Source: Pseudomonadota bacterium (GTDB lineage: Bacteria; Pseudomonadota; Alphaproteobacteria; Sphingomonadales; Sphingomonadaceae). From it: a stretch of 13,698 nt of DNA. Shown piece after piece: positions 6,335 through 13,698 of the stretch (the stretch's first letter is position 1; each line of letters starts with the position of its first letter). The stretch is from NCBI GenBank assembly GCA_023433305.1, contig JAEZCZ010000076.1, positions 1 to 13,698 of the forward strand, written 5' to 3'. Made by a program: the position numbers and the translations under genes. Under the pieces are notes generated by a model. The model made no database searches. It had not been told where the DNA came from and was given only the letters and a program-made list of their open reading frames with translations.

Positions 6335-8854
6335 ATGACATACCGAAGCATTTTTGCGGCCGGCATCCGGGGCCGCGCGTCCATCATCGCGCTCGTGGCC
6401 GGCGCGGCGTTCGCCGCAGTGCCCGTCCAGGCGCAGGGCGAAGGCGCCGAGGCGCCTTCGGACGGCAACGAGATCATCGTCACCGCACAGCTCCGCGAAC
6501 AGAACCTGCAGGACGTGCCGCTCTCGATCAGCGCGGTGAGCGGTGAGCTGCTCGAGCAGCGCAGTCAGACGACGCTGACCGACATCACCGCGCAGATGCC
6601 GAGCCTGCTTTTGCAGAAGAACCCGGCGGGGCAGGGCAACTCCGTGCGTGTGTTCATTCGCGGTGTCGGGCAGTCCGACCAGAGCCCGTCGGTTGAGCCG
6701 GGTGTCGGGACCTATATCGACGACATTTATTACGGTACGGTCCTCGCGAGCGCCTTCGACCTCACCGACCTCGCGCGCATCGAGGTGTTGCGCGGCCCGC
6801 AGGGCACGCTGTCGGGCATGAATACGCTCGGCGGCGCGATCAAGATCTACTCGCGCAAGCCCGAAGGGGACGGCGGATACGTCGAGGCGACGATCGGAAA
6901 CCTCGGCCGCCGGGACTTCAAGGCCAGCGCCGATTTCACCGTCGTTCCCGACGCGGTCTTTGCGCGAATTACCGGCGTGACGCGCAACCGCGACGGCCAT
7001 GTCACCCGCTACGATTATGCTTGCCTCAATCCGAACGATCCCGACGTGATCGACGGCGATTTACCGAGCCTCGCCTCCGGCGGCGACTGCAAGCTGGGCG
7101 AAATGGGCAACCAGGAAATGTACGGCATGCGCGGCTCGCTGCGCATCGCGCCCGCGGGTAGTCCGTTCGAGATCAACGTTTCCGGGGACTATACGAAGGA
7201 TACTTCGGAGACGCAGGCCTCGGTGCTGATCGCCAGCGCAGAATCGGCCAATGCGGGCACTGCCAACCCGACCGACCGCTCGGGACTTAGCGTGCCTTAT
7301 CAGGGCGTCGCTTACGACGACCGCTTCGTGACGTATGGGCCCTACCGGCGCGCGGACGCGGTGCTCAACGATCCTTATGCGAGCTACGCGAACTTCTACG
7401 ATCCAGGCGTGATGTACTCCGCCATCGGTGCGCCTCCCGGGCCGCCCTCCGGCTATATCGCCGGCGCGCCGCTCGGGCCCTTCATCGCGCCCTCGGCCGC
7501 CGGGGCCGAAGCCTGGGGTCTCGCGGCGACTATCGACTACGAGATCAGCGACTACCTCTCGATCAAGTCGATCACCGGGTATCGCCACATGTTCAGCGAG
7601 ACCGGGTCGGACAACGACCATTCGCCGGTCGTCTTCATCCAGGACGATTCGAACTACTCGCACGAGCAGTTCAGCCAGGAACTGCGGCTTGCCGCGCAGC
7701 TCTTCAACAGTGTCGATGCGATCGTGGGCGCCTATTACTACGACGCGGCGACTCGGTATGACGCGCGCATCCACACGCCGTTCTCGGGCTTCTGCCCTGC
7801 GGCGACGCCGTGCTTCTCGTTCATCAACGACGATACGGCCGACCTCACCAGCTACGCTGGCTTCGCGAACGTCGCTTGGGCAGTCACCGACGCGCTGACT
7901 CTCGAAGGCGGCATCCGCGTGACGCATGAGAAGAAGGAATACACCTACAACCGGCTCAACCCGGATGGGAACGGAGACTACCTGCCTCTCAGCAACCCGG
8001 CCAACCCGCTGACCGGCTTCGTCGGGGTCTACGAGGAAACGATCACCGATTATCGCGCGGTGGCGTCTTACAAGATCGCGCCCGACGTGATGCTCTACGC
8101 GCAATTCTCGACCGGCTTCAAAGGCGGCGGGGTGGCGCCGCGGCCATACGTCTATCAGCAGATCCGCCCCTTCGGAGCTGAGAAGCTGAAGGCTTACGAA
8201 GTGGGCTTCAAGGCCGATTTGCTCGACCGCATCCTGCGCCTCAATGGCAGCGTGTTCCAGATGGATTACAGCGGGTACCAGGGCACGCCGACGACATGCC
8301 TCGGACCGGACGACCAGCCGCTCCCGGTGACCGGCGGCGGCATTCCGGGGTTGTGCGGGCAATATCTCAACATCGGCGACGCGCGAGTCCGAGGGTTCGA
8401 GCTCGAGACCACGCTTCGCCCCGTGGAGGGGCTCAGCATCGAAGGTGCGATGAGCCTGACCGATTTCGAGTTCACCTCGGTGAACTACCCCACCACGCAG
8501 ATCGTGGTTGGCGCCAATCGGCCGGGCATCGGCGAGTGGAAATGGAGCTTGGGCGCGCAGTACGAGGCGTTGCTCGGGGACGACGTCGGCACACTCACCC
8601 CGCGCATCGATGTGTCCTACACTCCGGGTTACTGCGGAAACTTCAACTGCGACCCGAACGTGACAGTCGACAGCTATACGCTCGTCAATGCGCGTCTGAC
8701 CTGGCGTTCGCCCGACGAAGACTGGTCGGTGGCGCTCGAAGCGACCAACCTGTTCGACAAGTTCTATTTCCTGAACAAGTTCGCGACTTTCTACGTTAAC
8801 GGCCAGCCCGGACGTCCGCGCGAGGTGGCTGTGACGGTACGCCGGAACTTCTGA
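6335..8854 (+). CDS. TonB-dependent outer-membrane receptor (839 aa, sphingomonad catabolic type)
   Basis: This is an energised outer-membrane transporter of the type sphingomonads carry in large numbers beside catabolic genes. The signal peptide runs to about residue 33 (VQA, then QG). The TonB box EIIVTA is at 46-51, followed by QNLQDVPLSISAVSGE and a plug domain to about 175. The plug holds SVRVFIRGVGQ and IEVLRGPQGTLSGMNTLGGA; the usual LFGRNT is altered to LSGMNT. The barrel contains the common STGFKGGG motif and ends VTVRRNF with the terminal phenylalanine needed for outer-membrane assembly. There is no STN domain. The ATG at 6335 was chosen because the signal peptide starts there and GGGGAGAG precedes it; the frame is open from 6218 without coding character. 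It is a different subfamily from the receptor at 315-3320. Divergent araC and the downstream quinohemoprotein suggest import of the oxidised compound, which is inference. Confidence 0.92.
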   Translation: MTYRSIFAAGIRGRASIIALVAGAAFAAVPVQAQGEGAEAPSDGNEIIVTAQLREQNLQDVPLSISAVSGELLEQRSQTTLTDITAQMPSLLLQKNPAGQGNSVRVFIRGVGQSDQSPSVEPGVGTYIDDIYYGTVLASAFDLTDLARIEVLRGPQGTLSGMNTLGGAIKIYSRKPEGDGGYVEATIGNLGRRDFKASADFTVVPDAVFARITGVTRNRDGHVTRYDYACLNPNDPDVIDGDLPSLASGGDCKLGEMGNQEMYGMRGSLRIAPAGSPFEINVSGDYTKDTSETQASVLIASAESANAGTANPTDRSGLSVPYQGVAYDDRFVTYGPYRRADAVLNDPYASYANFYDPGVMYSAIGAPPGPPSGYIAGAPLGPFIAPSAAGAEAWGLAATIDYEISDYLSIKSITGYRHMFSETGSDNDHSPVVFIQDDSNYSHEQFSQELRLAAQLFNSVDAIVGAYYYDAATRYDARIHTPFSGFCPAATPCFSFINDDTADLTSYAGFANVAWAVTDALTLEGGIRVTHEKKEYTYNRLNPDGNGDYLPLSNPANPLTGFVGVYEETITDYRAVASYKIAPDVMLYAQFSTGFKGGGVAPRPYVYQQIRPFGAEKLKAYEVGFKADLLDRILRLNGSVFQMDYSGYQGTPTTCLGPDDQPLPVTGGGIPGLCGQYLNIGDARVRGFELETTLRPVEGLSIEGAMSLTDFEFTSVNYPTTQIVVGANRPGIGEWKWSLGAQYEALLGDDVGTLTPRIDVSYTPGYCGNFNCDPNVTVDSYTLVNARLTWRSPDEDWSVALEATNLFDKFYFLNKFATFYVNGQPGRPREVAVTVRRNF

Positions 8855-8861
8855 GGACAAG

Positions 8862-8899
8862 GCCCGGGGGCGGCAATTGTCGCCTCCGGGCTTTCCTTT
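8862..8899 (+). terminator. Rho-independent terminator after the second receptor gene
   Basis: GCCCGGGGGCG (8862-8872) pairs with CGCCTCCGGGC (8881-8891) over eleven positions, one a G-U pair, around the loop GCAATTGT. The T-rich tail TTTCCTTT (8892-8899) follows. It starts eight bases after the receptor's TGA. It should separate most receptor transcription from the dehydrogenase gene, or set a lower read-through level. Confidence 0.8.
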
Positions 8900-8905
8900 C
8901 GCCTT

Positions 8906-8921
8906 CAGGGCTTTATCCCTG
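8906..8921 (+). promoter_or_regulatory. Short inverted repeat upstream of the dehydrogenase gene
   Basis: CAGGG (8906-8910) and CCCTG (8917-8921) form a five-base inverted repeat around CTTTAT, 30 bases before the ATG at 8951 and just past the terminator. It may be an operator or part of a promoter. The TTTATC inside is -10-like, but no -35 was found. The arms are short and the call is weak. Confidence 0.2.
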
Positions 8922-8950
8922 CACACGGTGGATTGGGACGGGATCTGGAC

Positions 8951-11089
8951 ATGATCGAGAGGACGCGCCGGCGTTTGACGCGCTCGGCTTTGGTGGCCGC
9001 GGCTGTGGCCCTGTGCATCACGAGCGCCTCGGCGCAGAACGCCTTGTCGACCGTCGTCAACGGCGAGGCGATGCGCAACCTCGACGCGCCCGCTCAAGTC
9101 GGCGACTGGATGAGCTACAGTCGGGGATGGGGAGAGCAGCGCTTCAGCCCGCTTGACCAGATCAACGAGCGCAATGTGGGGCAACTCGGCCTCGTCTGGT
9201 ACGACGATCTTGAGACGATGCGCGGCGTCCAGGCGAGCCCGCTCGTCATCGACGGCGTGCTGTACAACGTCAGTATCTACAACATCGTCACGGCGTACGA
9301 TGGCAAGACCGGCGCGAAGCTGTGGACGTACGATCCCGATGTGGCGCCCGAATGGGCGCGGCTCGCGTGTTGCGGGCCGTCGGCGCGCGGGATCGCGGCA
9401 TGGAACGGCAAGATCTACATCGGCGCACTCGATGGACGGCTGATCGCGGTCGATGCCAAGACGGGCGAGGAAGTGTGGACGACGCGCACTTTCGAGACTG
9501 AAGGGCTGCTCAACACCTATTCGATCACCGGAGCGCCGCGCGTTTATGACGGCAAGGTGGTGATCGGCAACGGCGGCGCCGATTATGGCGTGCGCGGGTT
9601 CGTTGCCGCCTACGACGCCGAGACCGGCGAACGGCTGTGGAAGTTCTACACAGTGCCCGGCAATCCGGCGGACGGCCCCGACGGCGAAGCTTCGGATTCG
9701 GCGATGCAGATCGCGCTGCCGACCTGGCACGGCGAGTGGTGGAAGTACGGCGGCGGAGGCACTGCCTGGGACAGCTTCTCCTACGATCCCGACTTGAACC
9801 TGGTCTACATCGGCACCGGCAACGGTTCCCCGCACATGTGGCACTTCCGCAGCGAAGGGAAGGGAGACAACCTGTTCCTGTGCTCGATAGTTGCGGTCGA
9901 TGCCGACAGCGGCGAGTACAAGTGGCACTACCAGATGGTGCCGGAAGAGGAGTGGGACTACACCTGCACGCAGCCGATGGTGCTGGCCGATCTCGAGATC
10001 GACGGCCGCGAGCGTCAGGTCATCATGCAGGCGCCGAAGAACGGCTTCTTCTATGTGCTCGACCGCGCGACGGGCGAGTTGATCAGCGCCAAGAGCTACG
10101 TCTCCGAAAATACCTGGGCGAGCCACATCGACATGGAAACGGGGCGCCCGGTGCTCATGCCCGGAGCGCACAATACTACGACGCCGCACCTGATGAATCC
10201 GAGCTGGCTCGCAGCGCATACCTGGCATCCGATGAGCTGGAGCCCTCTGACCGGCCTGATGTACTTCAGCGCGCAGGAGCAGCCGGCGATTTATGCGCGC
10301 GCCGAGGATGGCGGCTTCAACTTCGTCCATCACCGCTCGAACAGCGGCCAGGCGTTCGGCACCATGCCGGAACTGCGCGCGAAGCTGCAGGAAGAAGCGA
10401 ACGCCAAGGAGAAGGGCTACCTGCTCGCCTGGAATCCGGTGACTCAGACTGAGGCGTGGCGGGTGAATTATCGCGTGCCGGGCTCGGGCGGCGTGCTGGC
10501 GACCGCAGGCAACCTGCTGGTGCAAGGCACGATCGACAAGACATTGGCGATCTATCGCGCCACCGACGGGGCAAAACTGTGGGAGATGAACATCGACCAG
10601 GCGCCCGTCGCGGGGCCGATCACCTACATGATCGACGGCGAGCAATATATCGCGATCAATGCCGGGTGGGGCGGCTCTCCGGTCTATAATCTCGGGCCAT
10701 TCCAGACGGCGACCGCCAAGCTGCTGGTATTCAAGCTCGGTGCGACAGGGGTGACCCTGCCGCCTATGCCTCCGCCAGCCGACTTGCCGCGCCCGCCGAT
10801 GCTCCGCGCATCGGAAGCACAGATCAGCGAAGGCCGGGCGCTTTATGCCGAGGTGGGCTGCAACCGGTGCCACGGCGACAACGCCACCGGCGGCGTGAAG
10901 GATCTGCGCTTCATGACCGCGGAAAGCCACGCGGCCTTCAACGACATCGTCCTCAAGGGCACGCTGGCCGATCGCGGGATGGCGAGCTTCGCCGACGTGC
11001 TGACGCCGGCGCAAGTCGAGGCGATCCACGCCTACCTGATCGCTCGCGGCAACGAAGACTACGCCGACGCGGCAGCGCAGGGCGGTTGA
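8951..11089 (+). CDS. Quinohemoprotein alcohol dehydrogenase (PQQ propeller plus cytochrome c domain)
   Basis: The 712-residue product is a type II quinohemoprotein alcohol dehydrogenase: a periplasmic enzyme that oxidises an alcohol with PQQ and passes electrons to its own heme c. A signal peptide ends near residue 29 (ASA, then QN). The propeller holds the adjacent disulfide cysteines Cys140-Cys141, repeated tryptophan-docking motifs (AVDAKTGEEVW), calcium ligand Asn291 in GTGNGSP, and catalytic Asp336 in EEWDYTCTQPM. Heme binding is by Cys637-Asn-Arg-Cys640-His641 with probable axial Met677. Thr at +2 from Asp336, not Asp, argues for the calcium rather than lanthanide class. Two departures are visible: Asp211 replaces the usual ligand Glu in GGAEYGVRG, and CC is followed by GPSARG instead of DxVNRG. 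The ATG at 8951 starts the signal peptide; an in-frame TTG at 8933 is less likely. No PQQ synthesis genes are in the window. Confidence 0.93.
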   Translation: MIERTRRRLTRSALVAAAVALCITSASAQNALSTVVNGEAMRNLDAPAQVGDWMSYSRGWGEQRFSPLDQINERNVGQLGLVWYDDLETMRGVQASPLVIDGVLYNVSIYNIVTAYDGKTGAKLWTYDPDVAPEWARLACCGPSARGIAAWNGKIYIGALDGRLIAVDAKTGEEVWTTRTFETEGLLNTYSITGAPRVYDGKVVIGNGGADYGVRGFVAAYDAETGERLWKFYTVPGNPADGPDGEASDSAMQIALPTWHGEWWKYGGGGTAWDSFSYDPDLNLVYIGTGNGSPHMWHFRSEGKGDNLFLCSIVAVDADSGEYKWHYQMVPEEEWDYTCTQPMVLADLEIDGRERQVIMQAPKNGFFYVLDRATGELISAKSYVSENTWASHIDMETGRPVLMPGAHNTTTPHLMNPSWLAAHTWHPMSWSPLTGLMYFSAQEQPAIYARAEDGGFNFVHHRSNSGQAFGTMPELRAKLQEEANAKEKGYLLAWNPVTQTEAWRVNYRVPGSGGVLATAGNLLVQGTIDKTLAIYRATDGAKLWEMNIDQAPVAGPITYMIDGEQYIAINAGWGGSPVYNLGPFQTATAKLLVFKLGATGVTLPPMPPPADLPRPPMLRASEAQISEGRALYAEVGCNRCHGDNATGGVKDLRFMTAESHAAFNDIVLKGTLADRGMASFADVLTPAQVEAIHAYLIARGNEDYADAAAQGG

Positions 11090-11144
11090 ACAGGAATATT
11101 CATCCCGACGAAGCCGGGGGTCGGGAACAGCAGGGAGAATGAGG

Positions 11145-12908
11145 ATGCGTGCGATTACCGGATTGATGGCGGGGATCCTCGCGCTCGCAGCCGCTCCGGC
11201 GGCAGCCCAGGCACCGGGGGAAGAGAGTGCGGTGCTGATTCCCGACTGCGAGCGGGAATGCCTGATCGGCCATCTGCGCGCGCACATGAGGGCGCTGGAA
11301 GCCCGCGACCCGTCGCTGATGTCGCTGGCGGCGGATGTTCGCTATACCGAGAACAACGTGTTCGTGCCGGTGGGCGAGGGCATCTGGGGGACGGTGACCG
11401 GGGTCGACGAAGCCGGTCTGGAGGCTGCCGATCCGAGGACCGGCAATGCCGCCTGGTTCGGTTCGGTGCTCGAGAACGGCGAGCCCGCGATCTACGCCGT
11501 GCGCGTCCGGGTAACCGAAGGCAAGATCGAGGAGATCGAGAGCGTGATCCACCGCCGCACGGCGCTCCCGGCGCCGTTCGGTGACGTGACCAGGATGGAG
11601 CACGATCCCGAGTTCAATATGATCCTGCCGCCCGAGCAGCGCCGGAGCCGCGAGCGCATGCTGGCGATCGCCGACTCCTATTTCGACACCGTGGAAGTGA
11701 ACGACGGCCAGGTCTTCGCGCATTTCACCGACGATTGCGCGCGGCTGGAGAACGGCATTTCGACCACGGCGCCCACGCCGGGAAGCACCGGCGGCAATGC
11801 CGCGTCGATCGCCACGGGATGCCGCGAGCAGTTCGAGCTCGGCATCTATCGCATCAACAAGCGGGTGCGCCGCGACTTCTTCATCGTCGATGAAGAGCGC
11901 GGCGTCGCAGTGGGCCGCGGCTTCTTCGACCACGCGAACGAGTGGGACCGCTATCTCCTGACCAACGGCCGCGAGATGCGCACGGCGCTAAAGTGGCCGA
12001 ATTCGATCACCCTGCTCGAGGCATTCCGCATCCGCGACGGGGCGATCTCGCGGATCGAGGCGGTGTTCACATACGTCCCCTATTTCATGCACAACCCGTT
12101 CTGGGGCGCGCATTCGTCGCCGCCGCAACATCGGCCGCAACCCGCAGCGTGCGACAGCGCCTGCGTGGCAGCCAACACTCAAGCGGTCATGGCGGCCTAC
12201 CCGGTACGTGGCCAGTGGCGCTCGCTGCCGTGGGCGGACAAGGTTGGCTATGCTGAGAACAGCGTCGGCATCCGGGTCAACGAGGGGATCTGGCAGGGCG
12301 TCACCGCGATCGACAGCAACCCGCTGCTGGTGGCCGACGCGCAGACCGGGAAGGGCGTGTGGATCGGGCGGATCGAGGAGCATGGGCAACCGGCCTGGGC
12401 CGCGATCACCGTCAGCAGCGCGGGTCAGCAGATCGGCGGCATCGACGCGCTGATCCGCCGCAAGGAATACGGGGCGCCCTGGGCCGAGCCGGAAAAAGCG
12501 CCGAGCTTCGCGGTCGTGCCGCAAGCGCGCCGCACGTCGCGCGCGGACATGATTGCCGCGAGCGAGACATTCCAGGCGGCGATGACGGCAGAGGACGGCA
12601 AGGCGCCTAATGTGCTGACCGACAACTGCCGGTGGTTCGTCAACGGGCAGGATCTCGGTGGTTGCGCAGCAGCATTCGGCAGCCCTGGGCTGACGGCGAT
12701 CGGCCGGCTGCGCGATGCCGAAGTTCTGGCGGTTGACGAGGAGCGAGGGCTGATCGCTTACCGGTTTTTCGAGGACCGGCCGGCGATCGGCAGCGGTTAT
12801 CCGCTGACTTATCAGGTCGTGGAGCTGTACCGGTTCGTCGATGGCCGGATCGAGCAGGTCCAGGCATTCGCGTCCGAACTGCCGTACGGGATGAAGCCGC
12901 ACGGCTGA
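11145..12908 (+). CDS. Secreted protein with two tandem DUF8021/NTF2-like units
   Basis: The 587-residue product has a signal peptide of about 22 residues (AAA, then QAPG) and no other membrane segment. It then shows a clear duplication. Module A appears at 35-137 and 336-439, each starting with a CxxxC pair and sharing YTEN/YAEN, NEGIW/GEGIW, and ADPRTG/ADAQTG. Module B appears at 166-320 and 462-583, sharing VDEERG and an ending with VPYFM or LPYGM. Both resemble the DUF8021 architecture of fungal and bacterial secreted proteins, with NTF2/SnoaL-like halves; no biochemical role is established to my knowledge. The ATG at 11145 was chosen because GGGAG (11133-11137) lies seven bases upstream; the ATG at 11139 is too close to it. 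The gene follows the dehydrogenase by 55 bases on the same strand, so shared transcription and a periplasmic role in the same pathway are likely but inferred. Confidence 0.8.
   Translation: MRAITGLMAGILALAAAPAAAQAPGEESAVLIPDCERECLIGHLRAHMRALEARDPSLMSLAADVRYTENNVFVPVGEGIWGTVTGVDEAGLEAADPRTGNAAWFGSVLENGEPAIYAVRVRVTEGKIEEIESVIHRRTALPAPFGDVTRMEHDPEFNMILPPEQRRSRERMLAIADSYFDTVEVNDGQVFAHFTDDCARLENGISTTAPTPGSTGGNAASIATGCREQFELGIYRINKRVRRDFFIVDEERGVAVGRGFFDHANEWDRYLLTNGREMRTALKWPNSITLLEAFRIRDGAISRIEAVFTYVPYFMHNPFWGAHSSPPQHRPQPAACDSACVAANTQAVMAAYPVRGQWRSLPWADKVGYAENSVGIRVNEGIWQGVTAIDSNPLLVADAQTGKGVWIGRIEEHGQPAWAAITVSSAGQQIGGIDALIRRKEYGAPWAEPEKAPSFAVVPQARRTSRADMIAASETFQAAMTAEDGKAPNVLTDNCRWFVNGQDLGGCAAAFGSPGLTAIGRLRDAEVLAVDEERGLIAYRFFEDRPAIGSGYPLTYQVVELYRFVDGRIEQVQAFASELPYGMKPHG
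11247..12893 (+). repeat. Internal tandem duplication within the DUF8021-like gene
   Basis: Protein residues 35-320 (11247-12104) and 336-583 (12150-12893) align in the same order with conserved landmarks, joined by a proline- and histidine-rich linker (321-335). The DNA copies are strongly diverged, so this is an old duplication at protein level. Unit 2 lacks about 14 residues between the two module-B cysteines (198/226 versus 495/507). Confidence 0.75.
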
Positions 12909-12964
12909 AAAAAATGGTGTCGAAAAGGTGCGAATGAAGCGCTTGATCGGCGCCGAAGCACCAA

Positions 12965-12982
12965 CCGAACACGCCCGTTCGG
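12965..12982. terminator. Weak hairpin between convergent genes
   Basis: CCGAAC (12965-12970) pairs with GTTCGG (12977-12982) around a six-base loop, in the 82-base gap between the convergent DUF8021-like and MFS genes. There is no proper T-run on either side. A run of seven A lies at 12908-12914 near the stop of the DUF8021 gene but is not next to the hairpin. It may act as a two-way terminator, with low confidence. Confidence 0.3.
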
Positions 12983-12990
12983 CGGCCGGA

Positions 12991-13698
12991 TCAGTCGCCG
13001 CGTCGTTCAGCGGCTTCGATCTCGCGCCCGTAGGGCTTGAGCGACAGCCAGGCGAGCCACAGTCCCAAGGGCGCGGAGATGAGAGCGAGGGCGACCATCG
13101 AGTATTCGATGCCGCCTTCGCCGAACACGTTGTCGTTGAGGCTGCCGACGACCAGCGGGCCAAGCCCGTAACCGATGACGTTGAACACCGCGATGTAGAT
13201 CGCGGTCGTTGTCCCGCGCATGCGCCCGGGAGTGATCGACTGGATCGCGGCGTTCGCCGGCCCAGCATCGAGCGAGCCGAGGAACAGCGACAGGCCTAGC
13301 AGGGCGAAGGCGAGCCACGCCTGGTCCACCAGGGGAAACGCGATGGCCACAGGGATCAGCGGGATGGCGACGAGCCAGACCATCCGCATGTTGGCATCCT
13401 TGCGACCGGCCGCATACATCCGTTCCGCCATCCAGCCGCCCAGTACGAGACCGAGCGGGGAGACGATCAGGGCCATGATGCCGAGGATCGGGCCCGGCTC
13501 GCCCGGCGAATAGCCGAACTTCCGCTCGAAGAAGACCGGCGACCACACCGTCACTCCGAAGCTCAGCATCGCGCTGATCCCGTTGGCGAGGAACATCGGC
13601 GCAAAGGCGCGCCTGTGCGTCCACAAGTAAGTGACCGTGGCGAGGAAGCTGGGGGTGCTGGCGGCGGGCGCCCCGCGGCGGGGCGGGGCGGGGGCGGG
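12991..13698 (-). CDS. Spinster-like MFS transporter, carboxy-terminal half (cut by window edge)
   Basis: The visible 235 codons are open to the window edge, so the start lies to the right. They begin in a proline- and arginine-rich stretch (PAPAPPRRGAPAA) that fits the central cytoplasmic loop of a 12-helix transporter. Six hydrophobic segments follow, corresponding to helices 7-12. FLWTHRR-like entry, GGWMAERM after a helix, and the signature TTTAIYIAVFNVIGYGLGP followed by LNDNVFG match the Spinster-like branch of the major facilitator superfamily common in sphingomonad catabolic clusters. It should carry an organic solute across the inner membrane; the substrate is unknown. It is convergent with the DUF8021-like gene, so it is a separate transcript. 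Confidence 0.82.
   Translation of the reverse strand, partial: PAPAPPRRGAPAASTPSFLATVTYLWTHRRAFAPMFLANGISAMLSFGVTVWSPVFFERKFGYSPGEPGPILGIMALIVSPLGLVLGGWMAERMYAAGRKDANMRMVWLVAIPLIPVAIAFPLVDQAWLAFALLGLSLFLGSLDAGPANAAIQSITPGRMRGTTTAIYIAVFNVIGYGLGPLVVGSLNDNVFGEGGIEYSMVALALISAPLGLWLAWLSLKPYGREIEAAERRGD

Noticed and set aside
5208..8921. A shared YCAGGG motif near three control regions (about 5208, 6270 and 8906)
   Set aside because: A six-base match in G/C-rich DNA is expected by chance, and spacing and orientation differ at each site.
9956..9964. Lanthanide-dependent (XoxF/ExaF-type) dehydrogenase
   Set aside because: That class has an additional Asp two residues after the catalytic Asp. Here the residue is Thr, and the QPM context together with the cytochrome domain fits the type II quinohemoprotein family.
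7061..11287. Antisense open frame of about 1400 codons opposite the second receptor, the dehydrogenase and the start of the DUF8021-like gene
   Set aside because: It crosses three well-identified genes and a terminator on the other strand. Its translation is rich in Arg, His and Val without any recognisable domain. Long antisense frames are expected in high-GC DNA with strong third-position bias.
11988..13268. Minus-strand open frame of about 426 codons across the DUF8021-like and MFS genes
   Set aside because: It overlaps the real MFS frame on the same strand in another phase and the DUF8021-like gene antisense. The translation is Arg/Ser-rich with no family resemblance.
1..13698. Mobile elements, CRISPR arrays, tRNA or rRNA genes, prophage or toxin-antitoxin genes
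   Set aside because: Reading both strands gave no transposase or integrase motifs, no regular short repeats with spacers, no tRNA-like cloverleaf sequence and no small paired genes.

Overview
This is a high-GC window that looks like part of a chromosome from an alphaproteobacterium, most likely of the order Sphingomonadales (Sphingomonas, Novosphingobium or Erythrobacter type). The basis is the purC amino terminus, two TonB-dependent receptors of sphingomonad style, the Spinster-like MFS transporter and the general codon use. The assignment to order is an inference from protein style; no rRNA or other strong marker is present.

Layout. At the left edge is the first part of purC (minus strand, cut by the window). 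Its leader carries a strong hairpin followed by a T-run, downstream of a good candidate promoter. Divergent from it is a 1001-residue TonB-dependent receptor (315-3320), which ends with a small terminator. Three minus-strand genes follow: wrbA (3602-4204), a lipoprotein with an SMP-30-like beta-propeller (4224-5165) and an AraC-family regulator (5250-6233). The araC gene is divergent from a second, unrelated TonB-dependent receptor (6335-8854). A clear rho-independent terminator follows that gene. Next come a periplasmic quinohemoprotein (PQQ plus cytochrome c) alcohol dehydrogenase (8951-11089) and a secreted protein built from two tandem copies of a DUF8021/NTF2-like unit (11145-12908). The right edge holds the carboxy-terminal half of a Spinster-like MFS transporter (12991-13698, minus strand, cut by the window).

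How the parts may work together (inference). The receptors could take up an unknown large or hydrophobic compound across the outer membrane. The quinohemoprotein would oxidise an alcohol group in the periplasm and pass electrons through its own heme to the respiratory chain. The duplicated DUF8021 protein, 55 bp downstream of the dehydrogenase, probably acts in the same compartment. The MFS protein would move a product across the inner membrane. The AraC-type regulator sits between the lipoprotein/wrbA pair and the second receptor and is the obvious candidate regulator. WrbA would handle quinones. The substrate cannot be read from the sequence.

No tRNA, rRNA, CRISPR array, insertion sequence or prophage gene was seen. 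The very long antisense open frames, including one of about 1400 codons opposite 7061-11287, are artefacts of high GC and were not annotated.
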